Shown here in pieces: positions 1 through 8,710 of a stretch of 64,000 bases of DNA. A program made the position numbers and the translations under genes. Positions within the stretch are counted from its first letter, which is position 1, and every line of letters starts with the position of its first letter. The stretch comes from UBA57 sp963577725 (GTDB lineage Archaea > Thermoproteota > Nitrososphaeria > Nitrososphaerales > UBA57). The notes beneath the pieces are model-generated. The model was not told where the DNA came from, made no database searches, and saw only the letters and a list, made by a program, of their open reading frames with translations. The DNA lies in assembly GCA_047517285.1 (NCBI GenBank), contig JAKZTE010000003.1, forward strand, positions 27,502 through 91,501, read 5' to 3'.

Positions 1-124
1 TGTTTCCTCCTCCATGAACGACAACCAATGACTCAGTTTTGGAAAATTTTTTAATATCCTCAAATAAATTTTTTGTCAGGCCTTTACTATGTAGACTTCC
101 ACCGATTTTTACTATTGTAACCAT
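1..124 (-). CDS. lysZ: [LysW]-aminoadipate/glutamate kinase, N-terminal fragment (lysZ/argB)
   Basis: Only the first 41 codons are in the window; the gene runs off the left edge. The visible protein begins MVTIVKIGGSLHSKG and reaches VVVHGGGN. These are the first two glycine-rich nucleotide-binding segments of the amino-acid kinase (acetylglutamate kinase) family. Its place directly after lysY/argC, with a 5-base gap, in an operon containing lysW indicates the LysW-carrier kinase, which phosphorylates the carrier-linked aminoadipate (lysine branch) or glutamate (arginine branch). The specificity cannot be read from this fragment. Confidence 0.85.
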   Translation of the reverse strand, partial: MVTIVKIGGSLHSKGLTKNLFEDIKKFSKTESLVVVHGGGN

Positions 125-129
125 GGAAA

Positions 130-1182
130 TCACATTGGATGTATTCCAGGAACCCATAAACCGGTAGTTTCGTCAAAACCAGACATAAGATTCATATTTT
201 GAATAGCAGTTCCTGCAGCCCCCTTGATCAGATTATCTGATGAAGACATAACAACAAGTCTAGATGCAGATTTGTCATGAGCAAATCCAATATCGCAAAA
301 ATTGGAACCAATAAGTAGTTTAGGATCAGGGTATCTGTACAGACCTTTCTTATCTCCAATAAATCTAATAAAAGGCGAATCAGAATAGAATTTCCTATAG
401 GCTTTCCATACCTCAACTTCAGTAATATCAGAATCAACAGAGGCGTATGAAGTACATAATATACCGCGAACAAGATTTACTGAATGAACAGACAGTGAAA
501 CATTTACAGAATTTTCAGATAAATTCGAAAGTTCTTGATCAATTTCAGCAGTATGTCTATGTGCGTATGGTTTGAATGGACGGATAACGCCATACCTATT
601 AGCATGATGAGAACCAATAGTGGGTTTTGCTCCAGCGCCAGATGAACCAACTTTTGAGTCAATAATAATATTATTAGAATCTATTATTTTATTTTGAATC
701 AAAGGTGCCAACGCAAGAATCGAAGTTAAAGCGGTGCAACCAGGAGTAGATGTAAACTTACTTGATTTTATCGAATCCCTATGAAGTTCAGGTAAACCGA
801 ACGTAAATGAATTCAATAAATCAGGTAGAGGATGTGTAAAACCATACCATTTATCATACATATCTGGATTTGAGAGTCTATAATCGGCACTAAGGTCGAC
901 AATTTTTACGCCAGAATTAACAAGTTCATTCATGAATTCATATGAACTACCATGTGGAACTGCAGTAAAAAGAACGTCGCATTGATCGGCAACTTTTGAT
1001 GAATCAAATAATGAGAATTTAACATCTATAAATCCCTTCAAATTAGGATGAATTTTATATAAAAATTGACCGTCATACTGTCTAGAAGTTGCAAAAGAAA
1101 GTTCAGCTTCAGGATGATTAATGATTAATCTTAATAGTTCTCCGCCGACAAAACCCGATGCACCAATTACTCCAACTTTCAT
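130..1182 (-). CDS. lysY: [LysW]-aminoadipyl/glutamyl phosphate reductase (lysY/argC)
   Basis: NADPH-dependent reductase of the ArgC/LysY family; it reduces the acyl phosphate on the LysW carrier to the semialdehyde. The Rossmann motif GASGFVGGELL is at residues 7-17. The catalytic cysteine is Cys149 in STPGCTALTS, and the conserved active-site histidine region is KPYAHRHTAE near residue 208. The length of 350 residues is normal. It lies 6 bases after lysX and 5 bases before the kinase gene, in one leftward operon with lysW, argH and argG. Because argG and argH share the operon, the enzyme probably serves both the lysine and arginine branches (inference). Confidence 0.92.
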   Translation of the reverse strand: MKVGVIGASGFVGGELLRLIINHPEAELSFATSRQYDGQFLYKIHPNLKGFIDVKFSLFDSSKVADQCDVLFTAVPHGSSYEFMNELVNSGVKIVDLSADYRLSNPDMYDKWYGFTHPLPDLLNSFTFGLPELHRDSIKSSKFTSTPGCTALTSILALAPLIQNKIIDSNNIIIDSKVGSSGAGAKPTIGSHHANRYGVIRPFKPYAHRHTAEIDQELSNLSENSVNVSLSVHSVNLVRGILCTSYASVDSDITEVEVWKAYRKFYSDSPFIRFIGDKKGLYRYPDPKLLIGSNFCDIGFAHDKSASRLVVMSSSDNLIKGAAGTAIQNMNLMSGFDETTGLWVPGIHPM

Positions 1183-1188
1183 TACAAA

Positions 1189-2055
1189 TTACCTCTTTGA
1201 AATATTATCAATATAATCTACAATTTTGTATGCTATATTATCTTTGGTGAATTTTGAAACGCCTTTAAACTCAACATTATTATTAATTTCATGAACTAAG
1301 AATCCGTCTTCGCCCTCCATTAAATCAACGCCAAGGATTCCACCGCCAACTGAGTCTGATGCCTTAAGAACTATTTCTTCCAGCTCCTTCGTGATAGGAC
1401 AATTCTCAATTTTTGCTCCAAGTGAGAAATTAGTCCTCCAATCATCATTAGAAGAATAACGATATTCAGCGCCAACAACTTCATTTCCTACAACAACAGT
1501 TCTAATGTCTCTTGGAGGTCTATTGATATGTTGTTGGACATAGAAGATTTTCGAGAATAAGCCATCGTCATTATATCTCATTTCAATCAGAGCTTTAGCA
1601 GAGTCTTTATCATTTAATTTTACAACACCTCTTCCCCAACTTCCTACAATAGGCTTCAATACAGATGGATAGCCCAGTTCTTTTACAGAATCTTCGGCAG
1701 ATTTATCGGAAAAACTGAATAAAGTAAGGGGAGTTTTTATACCCAATTCTTCAAATTTCAATGTAGATAGGAATTTATTACCGCATATTCTACTTGTGTT
1801 AGAACTATTAACCACTAAACAGTTTTTTGATTCTAAATAATGGGCAATAAGCATGCCACGATAATGACTGATACATCTTTGAATTATAGAAGTACCAAAC
1901 GAAGATTGAATTGATTCGTCAGAGTCATCACTACGCAATACGAGTGCTTTTGCATCATGTTTGCTAAATGGGATATTTCTTTCATTAAATGCATTGAAAA
2001 TTTCTTTTTCTTCCCAACGTACGCGATCGTAGATAATACTGATACGATTAGTCAT
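1189..2055 (-). CDS. lysX: [LysW]-L-2-aminoadipate/glutamate ligase (lysX)
   Basis: ATP-grasp ligase that attaches aminoadipate or glutamate to the C-terminal glutamate of LysW. I chose the ATG at 2053-2055 (288 residues, MTNRISIIYDRVRWEEKE). A longer in-frame reading to 2133 would run through lysW and has no family support. ATP-grasp features include GSWGRGVVKL (phosphate-binding loop) and FLVHEINNNVEFKG near the C-terminus; RimK-like LysX/ArgX proteins carry an Asn-rich motif of this kind. The start is one base after the lysW stop, so translation is probably coupled, and the GGGGAG run inside the end of lysW could act as its Shine-Dalgarno site. Confidence 0.93.
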   Translation of the reverse strand: MTNRISIIYDRVRWEEKEIFNAFNERNIPFSKHDAKALVLRSDDSDESIQSSFGTSIIQRCISHYRGMLIAHYLESKNCLVVNSSNTSRICGNKFLSTLKFEELGIKTPLTLFSFSDKSAEDSVKELGYPSVLKPIVGSWGRGVVKLNDKDSAKALIEMRYNDDGLFSKIFYVQQHINRPPRDIRTVVVGNEVVGAEYRYSSNDDWRTNFSLGAKIENCPITKELEEIVLKASDSVGGGILGVDLMEGEDGFLVHEINNNVEFKGVSKFTKDNIAYKIVDYIDNISKR

Positions 2056-2056
2056 T

Positions 2057-2230
2057 TTATTCTCCCCAATCTTCTCCAACTGATTCTGCAGGCGATAATG
2101 TAACAGTATTTGAATCGATTTTCTTAACTTCAAATTCGTTACTGCAATCAGGACAACTTATAATCTCTCCGATTACAACGTCGTCTAGAATCTGCATTGT
2201 TGCATCACAATCTTGGCATTTTTGCTCCAT
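2057..2230 (-). CDS. lysW: LysW amino-group carrier protein
   Basis: A 57-residue protein beginning MEQKCQDCDATM. It has a CxxC pair (residues 5-8), a second CPDC zinc-knuckle pair, and the diagnostic C-terminus EDWGE, whose last glutamate carries the substrate as an isopeptide. LysW protects the amino group of aminoadipate or glutamate through the kinase, reductase and aminotransferase steps. Its ATG overlaps the argH stop by one base (TAATG) and its stop lies one base before lysX. It lies directly beside its ligase gene, as is usual for the carrier. The small size makes it easy to miss, but the motif set is unmistakable. Confidence 0.96.
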   Translation of the reverse strand: MEQKCQDCDATMQILDDVVIGEIISCPDCSNEFEVKKIDSNTVTLSPAESVGEDWGE

Positions 2231-3720
2231 TAATTTCCACCTCCTGATAGATTTTTTATAGATTTTTCAAGAAGAAGTTCAGATTTAGCAAGTAAATTCT
2301 GTTGTTTCTTAATAAATTTAGAGGAATTAGAGAGTTGTACTGTTCTGAGTTTAATCATTCTATTACTCTCGGAATTAGAAGGAGAGCCTTTTGTAGTTTT
2401 TGAATTAACATTATTAACATAATTAAAGATTGAATCAATTTCCGACATATTTACTTTAATTGTTTTACCAGTTATTTTCTTAGTTATTTTATCAATATCA
2501 GTTTTTACTAATTCAGATAATTTTGTATTAGAATCAATTGATGACTTGGATAGAGTTCCAACAATATGATGTGATTGTCTGAAGGAAACATTATAATTTG
2601 ATGCAAGATAATTAGCTAAATCGGCAGCTATCATGGTATCGTCTAGATTAGCATACATAGACTCTTTGTTAAATTTACAGGTATTCAACATGTTAGACAA
2701 TAGTTGAACTGATGACAATGATTTATTTATAGAATTCCATAATCTAGGAGTTAGATCTTGTATGTCGATACTATATCCCAGAGTAAGTGATTTAATTATG
2801 CTAATTGATGTAACAAGATCACCAATAATAATCGAAGATTTAGATCTTATCAATTCGGCAATAACAGGGTTCTTTTTTTGAGGCATTATACTACTAGTTG
2901 AACTGAATTCATCAGAGATTTCAACGTATGAGAATTCAGAGGTACTCCAAAGGACCAATTCATTAACAATTTTCTCAATGTTTAACATTAGCAACGTAAG
3001 ATTCGACAGTAATTCGATGCAGAAATCACGAGTAGTGGTAGCATCGATTGAATTTTCTACAATGCCATTAAAACCAAGTAATTTAGCAATATAATCTCTA
3101 TCAACATGAATAATTACTGATGCAATTGCGCCAGAACCTTGTGGAGATTTGTTAACTCTGTCATAGGTTTCTTGAAATCTGTCGACATCTCTAGATAATG
3201 AATCATAATGAGCAAGAAGATTATGAGAAAGGGTTATGATTTGTGCATGTTGGAGATGAGTAAAAGAAGGCATAAGATAATCAGTATGTGTTTTTGCCAG
3301 ATTAAGAATAACATTTTGCAAGTCATGAATACTGGTCAATATACTTAAGATAAATGTACGAGTTGTCATTCTGATTGCAGTTGCAACTTGATCGTTTCTA
3401 CTCTTGGCAAGATTAAGTTGTCCGCCGGTTTCACTACCAATACGATTAATTACAAATGATTCAACGTTCATATGAACGTCCTCAAGGCTAGAATCTAGTT
3501 CAAACGAATCGTCAATTGACTTTAGAGTTTTAATGCATTTATTTGCGGTCTTTTTATCAAGGATATTTTGTTTCGCCAACATAAGCATGTGTGCAATATT
3601 GATTTTTTTGACAGGATCGATAATCAGTAAATCCTCATCGGTAGAACTAATAAAAGAAGAAGCTAAGGCAGAGGTTTTAGAGAGTCTATTGCCTCTCAAT
3701 ATATCTATATCATCAGTCAT
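2230..3720 (-). CDS. argH: Argininosuccinate lyase
   Basis: Last enzyme of arginine synthesis: cleaves argininosuccinate to arginine and fumarate. It belongs to the fumarase/aspartase superfamily. The signature SSIMPQKKNP is at residues 276-285, and the substrate-binding THLQHAQ is near residues 154-160. The length of 496 residues is slightly above the usual 460-490. Its start overlaps the argG stop by four bases (3717-3720) and its stop overlaps the lysW start, so the operon is translationally coupled. Two other members of this superfamily (PurB and an aspartase-like enzyme) lie in tandem at 36905-39772. Confidence 0.95.
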   Translation of the reverse strand: MTDDIDILRGNRLSKTSALASSFISSTDEDLLIIDPVKKINIAHMLMLAKQNILDKKTANKCIKTLKSIDDSFELDSSLEDVHMNVESFVINRIGSETGGQLNLAKSRNDQVATAIRMTTRTFILSILTSIHDLQNVILNLAKTHTDYLMPSFTHLQHAQIITLSHNLLAHYDSLSRDVDRFQETYDRVNKSPQGSGAIASVIIHVDRDYIAKLLGFNGIVENSIDATTTRDFCIELLSNLTLLMLNIEKIVNELVLWSTSEFSYVEISDEFSSTSSIMPQKKNPVIAELIRSKSSIIIGDLVTSISIIKSLTLGYSIDIQDLTPRLWNSINKSLSSVQLLSNMLNTCKFNKESMYANLDDTMIAADLANYLASNYNVSFRQSHHIVGTLSKSSIDSNTKLSELVKTDIDKITKKITGKTIKVNMSEIDSIFNYVNNVNSKTTKGSPSNSESNRMIKLRTVQLSNSSKFIKKQQNLLAKSELLLEKSIKNLSGGGN

Positions 3721-4895
3721 TTTGTCTCTCCTTCGTTAAATTTAGACTGAAGTCCCCAGATTTCGATAAAACCCTTAGAGTATGTTTGATTGAAATCAGA
3801 TGAAGAGGAATATGAAGAAAGATTCTGATCATAAATAGAATTTTTAGATTTTCTGCCAACCACAGTGAAGGAATTACTCCTAAGTTTCAGTCTAACAGTG
3901 CCATTAACGCGTTCTTGAGTTTTATTAATAAATGAATCAATATCTTTTACCAATGGATCTACAAATAATCCTGAATAAATCATCCAACTCCATTTTTGTT
4001 CTAATAAGGACTTTATTTCCAATTCATTTCTAGTCAATACTAATTTTTCTAGATCTTTATGAGCGTCAATAAGTACGGTGGCGGCAGGTGCTTCGTAGAT
4101 TTCTCTTGATTTTATCCCCATAAGCCTATCTTCTATGTGGTCAACAACTCCAATGCCATATTTTCCTGCAACGTCGTTAAGATGAGTAATCATTTCTAGA
4201 GAATCAGTAATACCGTCGATTGAAATTGGAATGCCATTATTAAAATCAATTTCTACGTATTTATCAGGCAATCTACTGTCTACATCAATCCATTTGTAGA
4301 TATCTTTTGGAGGTTCTTCGAAAGAATCTTCTAAGATTCCACCTTCTATAGATCTACCCCACAAGTTTTCGTCAATGCTGTATTGGGATTTCTTTTCAAT
4401 TGGCACGTTAAGGTCTTTTGCATATTGAATTTCTTCATCTCTGCTCATATTTTCATCTCTAACTGGAGCAATAATTTTAGCATCGGGCATAACAGATCTC
4501 AATGTAACGTCGAATCTGGCTTGATCATTACCTTTTCCAGTACATCCATGTGAAAAGATTTTAGTATTTTCCTGATTTGCAATTTCTACTAGCTTGTATG
4601 CAATAAGGGGCCTACCCAAAGCAGTGGCCAACGGATATTTATTCTGATACAAGGCATTTGATTTTATTGCAGAAAAAATATAATTATTAATAAATTCTTG
4701 TTTGGCATCAATAGTATAATGTTTTGATGCGCCAATTGAGTAGGCCTTTTTTTCAATTTCGTCAAAGTTTTCATCTTGACCAATATCAACAATAGTAGTA
4801 ATTACGTCAAGATTATGCTTTTTCTTTAGCCAACTAACTGAGATAGATGTATCAAGTCCTCCAGAAAATGCTAAAACTACTTTTTTGGACATCAT
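3717..4895 (-). CDS. argG: Argininosuccinate synthase
   Basis: ATP-dependent condensation of citrulline and aspartate. The N-terminal PP-loop AFSGGLDTS is at residues 9-17. The family segments SHGCTGKGNDQARF (citrulline/aspartate binding) and SIDENLWGRSIEGG are intact. The length is 392 residues, normal for the family. It is the first gene of the leftward lysine/arginine operon; the start is one of two adjacent ATG codons (MMSKKVVLAF). The promoter region is the 54-base gap to the divergent ACT-domain gene, with a TATA-like box about 27 bases upstream. That predicts a leaderless or nearly leaderless mRNA. Confidence 0.96.
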   Translation of the reverse strand: MMSKKVVLAFSGGLDTSISVSWLKKKHNLDVITTIVDIGQDENFDEIEKKAYSIGASKHYTIDAKQEFINNYIFSAIKSNALYQNKYPLATALGRPLIAYKLVEIANQENTKIFSHGCTGKGNDQARFDVTLRSVMPDAKIIAPVRDENMSRDEEIQYAKDLNVPIEKKSQYSIDENLWGRSIEGGILEDSFEEPPKDIYKWIDVDSRLPDKYVEIDFNNGIPISIDGITDSLEMITHLNDVAGKYGIGVVDHIEDRLMGIKSREIYEAPAATVLIDAHKDLEKLVLTRNELEIKSLLEQKWSWMIYSGLFVDPLVKDIDSFINKTQERVNGTVRLKLRSNSFTVVGRKSKNSIYDQNLSSYSSSSDFNQTYSKGFIEIWGLQSKFNEGETK

Positions 4896-4916
4896 GTGAG
4901 AAGTTTGTAGAGAAAC

Positions 4917-4966
4917 CTTTTAATAGGTTTTGGTCATAATTGACCATTATTGGCTATAGATGACCA
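4917..4966. promoter_or_regulatory. Divergent argG / ACT-regulator promoter with palindromic operator candidate
   Basis: Between the argG start (4895) and the start of the next gene (4950) lies CCTTTTAATAGG (4918-4929), almost exactly midway and about 25-28 bases from each start codon, so a single AT box could serve both directions. Next to it is a perfect inverted repeat TGGTCA-TAAT-TGACCA (4931-4946), with a third TGACCA half-site at 4961-4966 inside the regulator's first codons. The repeats are seen directly; a role as an operator for the neighbouring ACT-domain protein is inference. Confidence 0.5.
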
Positions 4967-5627
4967 GAAACAGATAAATCAATCTGTTGCAAGAATTACA
5001 AGAAATTTAATAGAATCAGATTTAGGAATACAGGATTCAATAGCTAGAGATTATGCTAATATTAGTGGAATAGCAAGATTACTAAAACCCAAAATTGAGA
5101 AAATGGGGATTTCAGAAGTTAATGAAGATGCAATAATAACAGCTGTAAAAAGAATTGTGCCAAAGTATACGTCAATCAATAATGAAATTACAGATGTTAT
5201 TGCAAAGAGTGATATAAATGTAAGAACGGGTGTTGCTAAATTATCAGTTAAAAAGAATGATCGCAATCAAGAAAATATACAGAATGTAATATTAAAAAAT
5301 AATGAAGAATTTATTCAGATTTCGGTAGCAACTTCGGCATTAACAATAATATATTCTGAAAGACTTAGAGAAGAATTATTGAAGATATTCGATAAATCAG
5401 AAATATTAGAAGATTCAAATGATTTAGCGGCAATAATTGTACATAGTCCAATAGAGGTAATCTCAGTACCAGGATTTGTATTTACAATATATGGCCAGGT
5501 TGCTAAAAGACAAATAAATATAGAAGATACAGTTAGTTGTTTTACAGATACAATAATTGTAGTAAAAACAAAAGATGTAGCAATGACTTTTTCTGTATTA
5601 AATGAGTTATTTGATGATAGTAGATAA
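4950..5627 (+). CDS. ACT-domain protein, predicted amino-acid-responsive regulator
   Basis: A 225-residue protein. Residues 5-70 look like a helix-turn-helix (VARITRNLIESDLGIQDSIARDYANISGIARLL, split here by eye into helices). Residues about 165-220 form an ACT-like beta-alpha-beta unit (PGFVFTIYGQVAKRQINIED). This resembles the archaeal family annotated as predicted regulator of amino acid metabolism with an ACT domain. It is transcribed divergently from the Lys/Arg operon across a palindrome and starts at TTG; the upstream frame is closed by TGA at 4941. Regulation of the Lys/Arg operon by arginine or lysine is a reasonable but untested inference. No enzyme motif is visible. Confidence 0.6.
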   Translation: MAIDDQKQINQSVARITRNLIESDLGIQDSIARDYANISGIARLLKPKIEKMGISEVNEDAIITAVKRIVPKYTSINNEITDVIAKSDINVRTGVAKLSVKKNDRNQENIQNVILKNNEEFIQISVATSALTIIYSERLREELLKIFDKSEILEDSNDLAAIIVHSPIEVISVPGFVFTIYGQVAKRQINIEDTVSCFTDTIIVVKTKDVAMTFSVLNELFDDSR

Positions 5628-5730
5628 ATAAGAGATTTAACGTTCTCGATTACCAGCACTTTGGCATAAATGAATCTAAAATAGTATTCAATATCAAGCT
5701 TTTAAGATTCTTTAAACAATGAATATATGA

Positions 5731-6534
5731 TTGAACTATTCAGAAATTATAGAAAAAGCACTAATAAAAGCGCAAAATACGATTAAAGGTAGATACTTTA
5801 AAGGGAATCATATTGAATTAGATAAAAATGCATTTGGAGATATGCAATATGAGATCGATGTATTAGCAGAAAGAACGATACTAAAAGAGATTAGAGAACA
5901 TATACCGGGATCTACAATTGTATCAGAAGAAACGGGGATAATTGAAGGAAATAATGACATATTTGTATTAGTTGATCCATTAGATGGGAGTTTAAATTCG
6001 GTAAGGCAGATTCCATTTTTTAGTTCGACTATTGCAATTGCAAAAGGAGGAAAATTTTCAGATATAATTGCCTCAGGAGTAATAGATATAATTCAAGGAG
6101 ATTTGTATTTGGGTGAGCTGCAAAAGGCAACGGTCAATAATTTAACAATAAAGCCAAACAATATAGAAAAACTAAATGAAGCAGTAATTGCTGTAGATTT
6201 GAATATAAGATCAGAAAATGCAAGGAAATCTTATGGGCATATGCAGGAAATATTTGAAAAAACTAAGGCGCAAAGAATACTAGGTTCTGCAATAATAGAG
6301 AATATATTCGTGGCAGCAGGTAAAATAGATGCTTTTATTGCCCCTTCAAAACAGTTGAGAACGTTTGATTGTTTACCTGCAATGCATATTGGAAAATGTT
6401 CAGGAATATTCATAAGATTCCTCAATGAACAGAATGATTTCAATATATTATCCAAAGAAGGGGTATCATACGTTACAGCGTGCACAGAGTCATTAGGAAA
6501 TAATATATTGAATGAAATGGATTATCATAAATGA
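5731..6534 (+). CDS. Inositol monophosphatase / fructose-1,6-bisphosphatase family protein
   Basis: Mg-dependent, Li-sensitive phosphatase superfamily. Metal-binding residues are visible as SEETG (residues 65-69) and DPLDGSLNS (82-90). The C-terminal LRTFDCLPAMHIGK replaces the usual WDxAAG motif: the aspartate is kept but the tryptophan is phenylalanine. Length 267 residues. Archaeal members often act on both inositol-1-phosphate and fructose-1,6-bisphosphate, so the substrate cannot be fixed from sequence. The start is TTG at 5731, because an ATG at 5719 in the same frame hits a stop after two codons. A Nudix gene follows 6 bases downstream. Confidence 0.85.
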   Translation: MNYSEIIEKALIKAQNTIKGRYFKGNHIELDKNAFGDMQYEIDVLAERTILKEIREHIPGSTIVSEETGIIEGNNDIFVLVDPLDGSLNSVRQIPFFSSTIAIAKGGKFSDIIASGVIDIIQGDLYLGELQKATVNNLTIKPNNIEKLNEAVIAVDLNIRSENARKSYGHMQEIFEKTKAQRILGSAIIENIFVAAGKIDAFIAPSKQLRTFDCLPAMHIGKCSGIFIRFLNEQNDFNILSKEGVSYVTACTESLGNNILNEMDYHK

Positions 6535-6540
6535 TATCTA

Positions 6541-6963
6541 ATGTTAGAAGAAAGATCAGCCGGAGTAGTTTTATTTAATAGGGCAGAAGGACTTCAATTT
6601 CTCGTCTTAAAATATCCGTCCGGGCATTGGGATTTTGTCAAAGGCAACATTGAACAAGGAGAAGGAGAAGAAGAAACAGTAAAACGAGAATTATTAGAAG
6701 AGACTGGAATAAACAACATTACACTTCACAAAGGATTTAATGAAAAAGCGGAATATCATTATTATAGAAAAAACAAAATAGTGCATAAAATTGTGTCTTA
6801 CTACTTAGCTGAAACAGAACAGAAGGATGTAAAAATATCATTTGAGCACCTAGATTATAGATGGGAAGACCATGATAACGTGTTAAAATTGATTACTTTT
6901 GATAATTCAAAAGAGATACTAGAGAAAGGAAGTCAATTAATTAAGACTTTAGCCAAGAGTTAA
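6541..6963 (+). CDS. Nudix hydrolase, Ap4A-hydrolase-like
   Basis: A 140-residue protein with a complete Nudix box at about residues 36-58: a glycine, five residues later a glutamate, then RELLEETGI. The N-terminal ERSAGVVLFNR and the segment KYPSGHWDFVKGNIE resemble bis(5'-nucleosyl)-tetraphosphatases, which remove Ap4A. It probably shares a transcript with the upstream IMPase-family gene (6-base gap). Its last 23 bases overlap the 3' end of convergent pyrF. The substrate is a family-level guess. Confidence 0.85.
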   Translation: MLEERSAGVVLFNRAEGLQFLVLKYPSGHWDFVKGNIEQGEGEEETVKRELLEETGINNITLHKGFNEKAEYHYYRKNKIVHKIVSYYLAETEQKDVKISFEHLDYRWEDHDNVLKLITFDNSKEILEKGSQLIKTLAKS

Positions 6964-7633
6964 CCCGAATACGTGAAGTAGTGAGAGAAGGATTTCTAGA
7001 ATTTAATATTAAACGTCCAACAATTATATAATTAGCGCCGGATTTGACTGATTTAGACACATCGCCGCCTTGTGTACCAATACCAGGTGTGTAAATATCT
7101 AAATTATCATGAGTAAGATTTGAGATTTCTTTAATAAGTTTAGGTCTAGTGGCCCCCACAATGATTCCGTCGGCATGCCATAGTTTAGCACGTTCTATAA
7201 ATTCAGCATATAATTTCTTTTTTTTACCTTGTTTCATGATATCAAGTCCGTAGCCATCTTTAGCGCCTGCATGACTCATATAAACTAAGAACAATACGCC
7301 TTTATTTTTGGATTTAGATTTCGCCAATAGAGAATCTAATCCTTCAGAATACCCTACAAAAGGATTGACAATAATTGCGTCAAACCCCATTTTCCATAGA
7401 TGTTTAATTACGATAAGATTTGTAGCAGAGATATCATTTAATTTTAAATCTGCAATAGCAAGTAGATTATTATTATGGATAACAGATACAAGTCTTTTGA
7501 GGTCGTTTAGAGATAAGGGCAGTAACAAATGATGATTGATTTTAACTGCGCATATATCATTTGATGTAGATTTAATTAAAGAAATTGATTTCTTAAGAAT
7601 TTGTTCAGGAGGGCAAGTTAGATCTAATGACAA
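6941..7633 (-). CDS. pyrF: Orotidine 5'-phosphate decarboxylase
   Basis: Last step of UMP synthesis. The catalytic Asp-Lys-Asp set is in ADLKLNDI (D62, K64, D67 in this numbering), and the phosphate-binding end is TPGIGTQGGD followed by ANYIIVGRLIL. The first standard start codon is TTG at 7633, giving MSLDLTCPPE. The frame stays open upstream to 7696 and there encodes a typical family N-terminus (KISEINQSRVILSLDL) without ATG, GTG or TTG. Either the TTG product lacks part of the first strand or a rare start (for example ATT at 7663) is used. It lies directly after purA. Confidence 0.9.
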   Translation of the reverse strand: MSLDLTCPPEQILKKSISLIKSTSNDICAVKINHHLLLPLSLNDLKRLVSVIHNNNLLAIADLKLNDISATNLIVIKHLWKMGFDAIIVNPFVGYSEGLDSLLAKSKSKNKGVLFLVYMSHAGAKDGYGLDIMKQGKKKKLYAEFIERAKLWHADGIIVGATRPKLIKEISNLTHDNLDIYTPGIGTQGGDVSKSVKSGANYIIVGRLILNSRNPSLTTSRIRVNSWLKS

Positions 7634-7691
7634 TATAACCCGACTTTGATTTATCTCTGAAATCTTTTTTAATTTATTAGAGAATGATAAA

Positions 7692-8696
7692 TTATTTCAC
7701 CCTTCTATCAATCGTTTCATAAACTTCAGGGCCAGTACCAATAAGACTAACATTAATTTTTAGTTCTTTTTCAATATTTTCAATAAAGGACTTTGAAGGA
7801 GCATCTAATTCTTCGTATTTTGTTACTCCGCGAGCAGAAGGGTAAAGAACATCAAGTTTAGTAATTGCAATACTGGAAGCAGAATTTAGCATAATTGCCT
7901 TTTTTGCTAAAGTGAAATCAAATGGAGCGGCACGTCTAGTTCTACCAGTAACAGTGCCTATTTCAGCCCATCCTAGATTTTCTGTCTCTTCAGGAGATAG
8001 TTCGCCAGTAAATGGACCTTCGCCAACGCGAGTTACAAAGGCTTTGAATATTACAATAACATTATCGACTTTTTTTGGTCCAAGGCCCACGTCAGAACAT
8101 ATAGCTGATGCAGTAACATCCTTAGAAGTTACAAAAGGGTAATTACCAAAATACAGGGATAAAAATGTACCTTGAGTACCCTCAACAAGAACATCATTAC
8201 CTGAATCAATAGTAGAATTTACAATATCTGGAACATCGTCTATATAATTTTGGAATACATCGATATCTTTAGCTAATTTAGCAATTCTCATTACTCGATC
8301 TGAATTTGCAGGACCAGTACCACTGCCAGTACTTCCTACTTTTGAAGCAAGAAAGCCAGATTTATCAGATTCAATATGCTTTTTTTCAATAATTGCACAT
8401 CTTTTATCAACAACGAGTCGATTTAATGCATCGTATTTTGTAGCTTCGTCAAGTGTTATGTCAGGGTTTACAAGTACACCAGGACCAATTAATAATTTAG
8501 TAGATTTGTTTACAACTGCACTAGGAAGCATTCTTAATTTTAGAACTTGATCGCCGAAGTTAACAGTGTGACCAGCATTTGGACCCACGCCACCGCGAAC
8601 TGCAAGAGAATGAGAATCTTTAAGCGAAAGAAAGGCTACAATTTTACCCTTACCTTCATCTCCATAAAATCCACCAACTACAACTGTTACTGTCAT
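7692..8696 (-). CDS. purA: Adenylosuccinate synthetase
   Basis: GTP-dependent conversion of IMP plus aspartate to adenylosuccinate. The N-terminal P-loop GDEGKGK follows VVVGGFY, where bacterial enzymes have GTQW. Later motifs are GVGPNAGHTV, STGSGTGPANSDR and EGTQGTFLSLYFGNYP. The length is 334 residues, the short archaeal form that lacks internal segments of the about 430-residue bacterial enzyme. It sits between uppS (14 bases upstream) and pyrF in a leftward run. The partner enzyme PurB is at 36905-38335. Confidence 0.95.
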   Translation of the reverse strand: MTVTVVVGGFYGDEGKGKIVAFLSLKDSHSLAVRGGVGPNAGHTVNFGDQVLKLRMLPSAVVNKSTKLLIGPGVLVNPDITLDEATKYDALNRLVVDKRCAIIEKKHIESDKSGFLASKVGSTGSGTGPANSDRVMRIAKLAKDIDVFQNYIDDVPDIVNSTIDSGNDVLVEGTQGTFLSLYFGNYPFVTSKDVTASAICSDVGLGPKKVDNVIVIFKAFVTRVGEGPFTGELSPEETENLGWAEIGTVTGRTRRAAPFDFTLAKKAIMLNSASSIAITKLDVLYPSARGVTKYEELDAPSKSFIENIEKELKINVSLIGTGPEVYETIDRRVK

Positions 8697-8710
8697 CTTA
8701 TACTCATACC

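Noticed and set aside
2056..2133. N-terminal extension of lysX
   Set aside because: The extra 26 residues lie inside lysW, which has clear zinc motifs and the EDWGE end, and they do not resemble the ATP-grasp family.
5315..5659. 114-codon minus-strand frame opposite the ACT regulator
   Set aside because: Antisense shadow of the regulator's beta-rich C-terminal half, without a promoter or family match.
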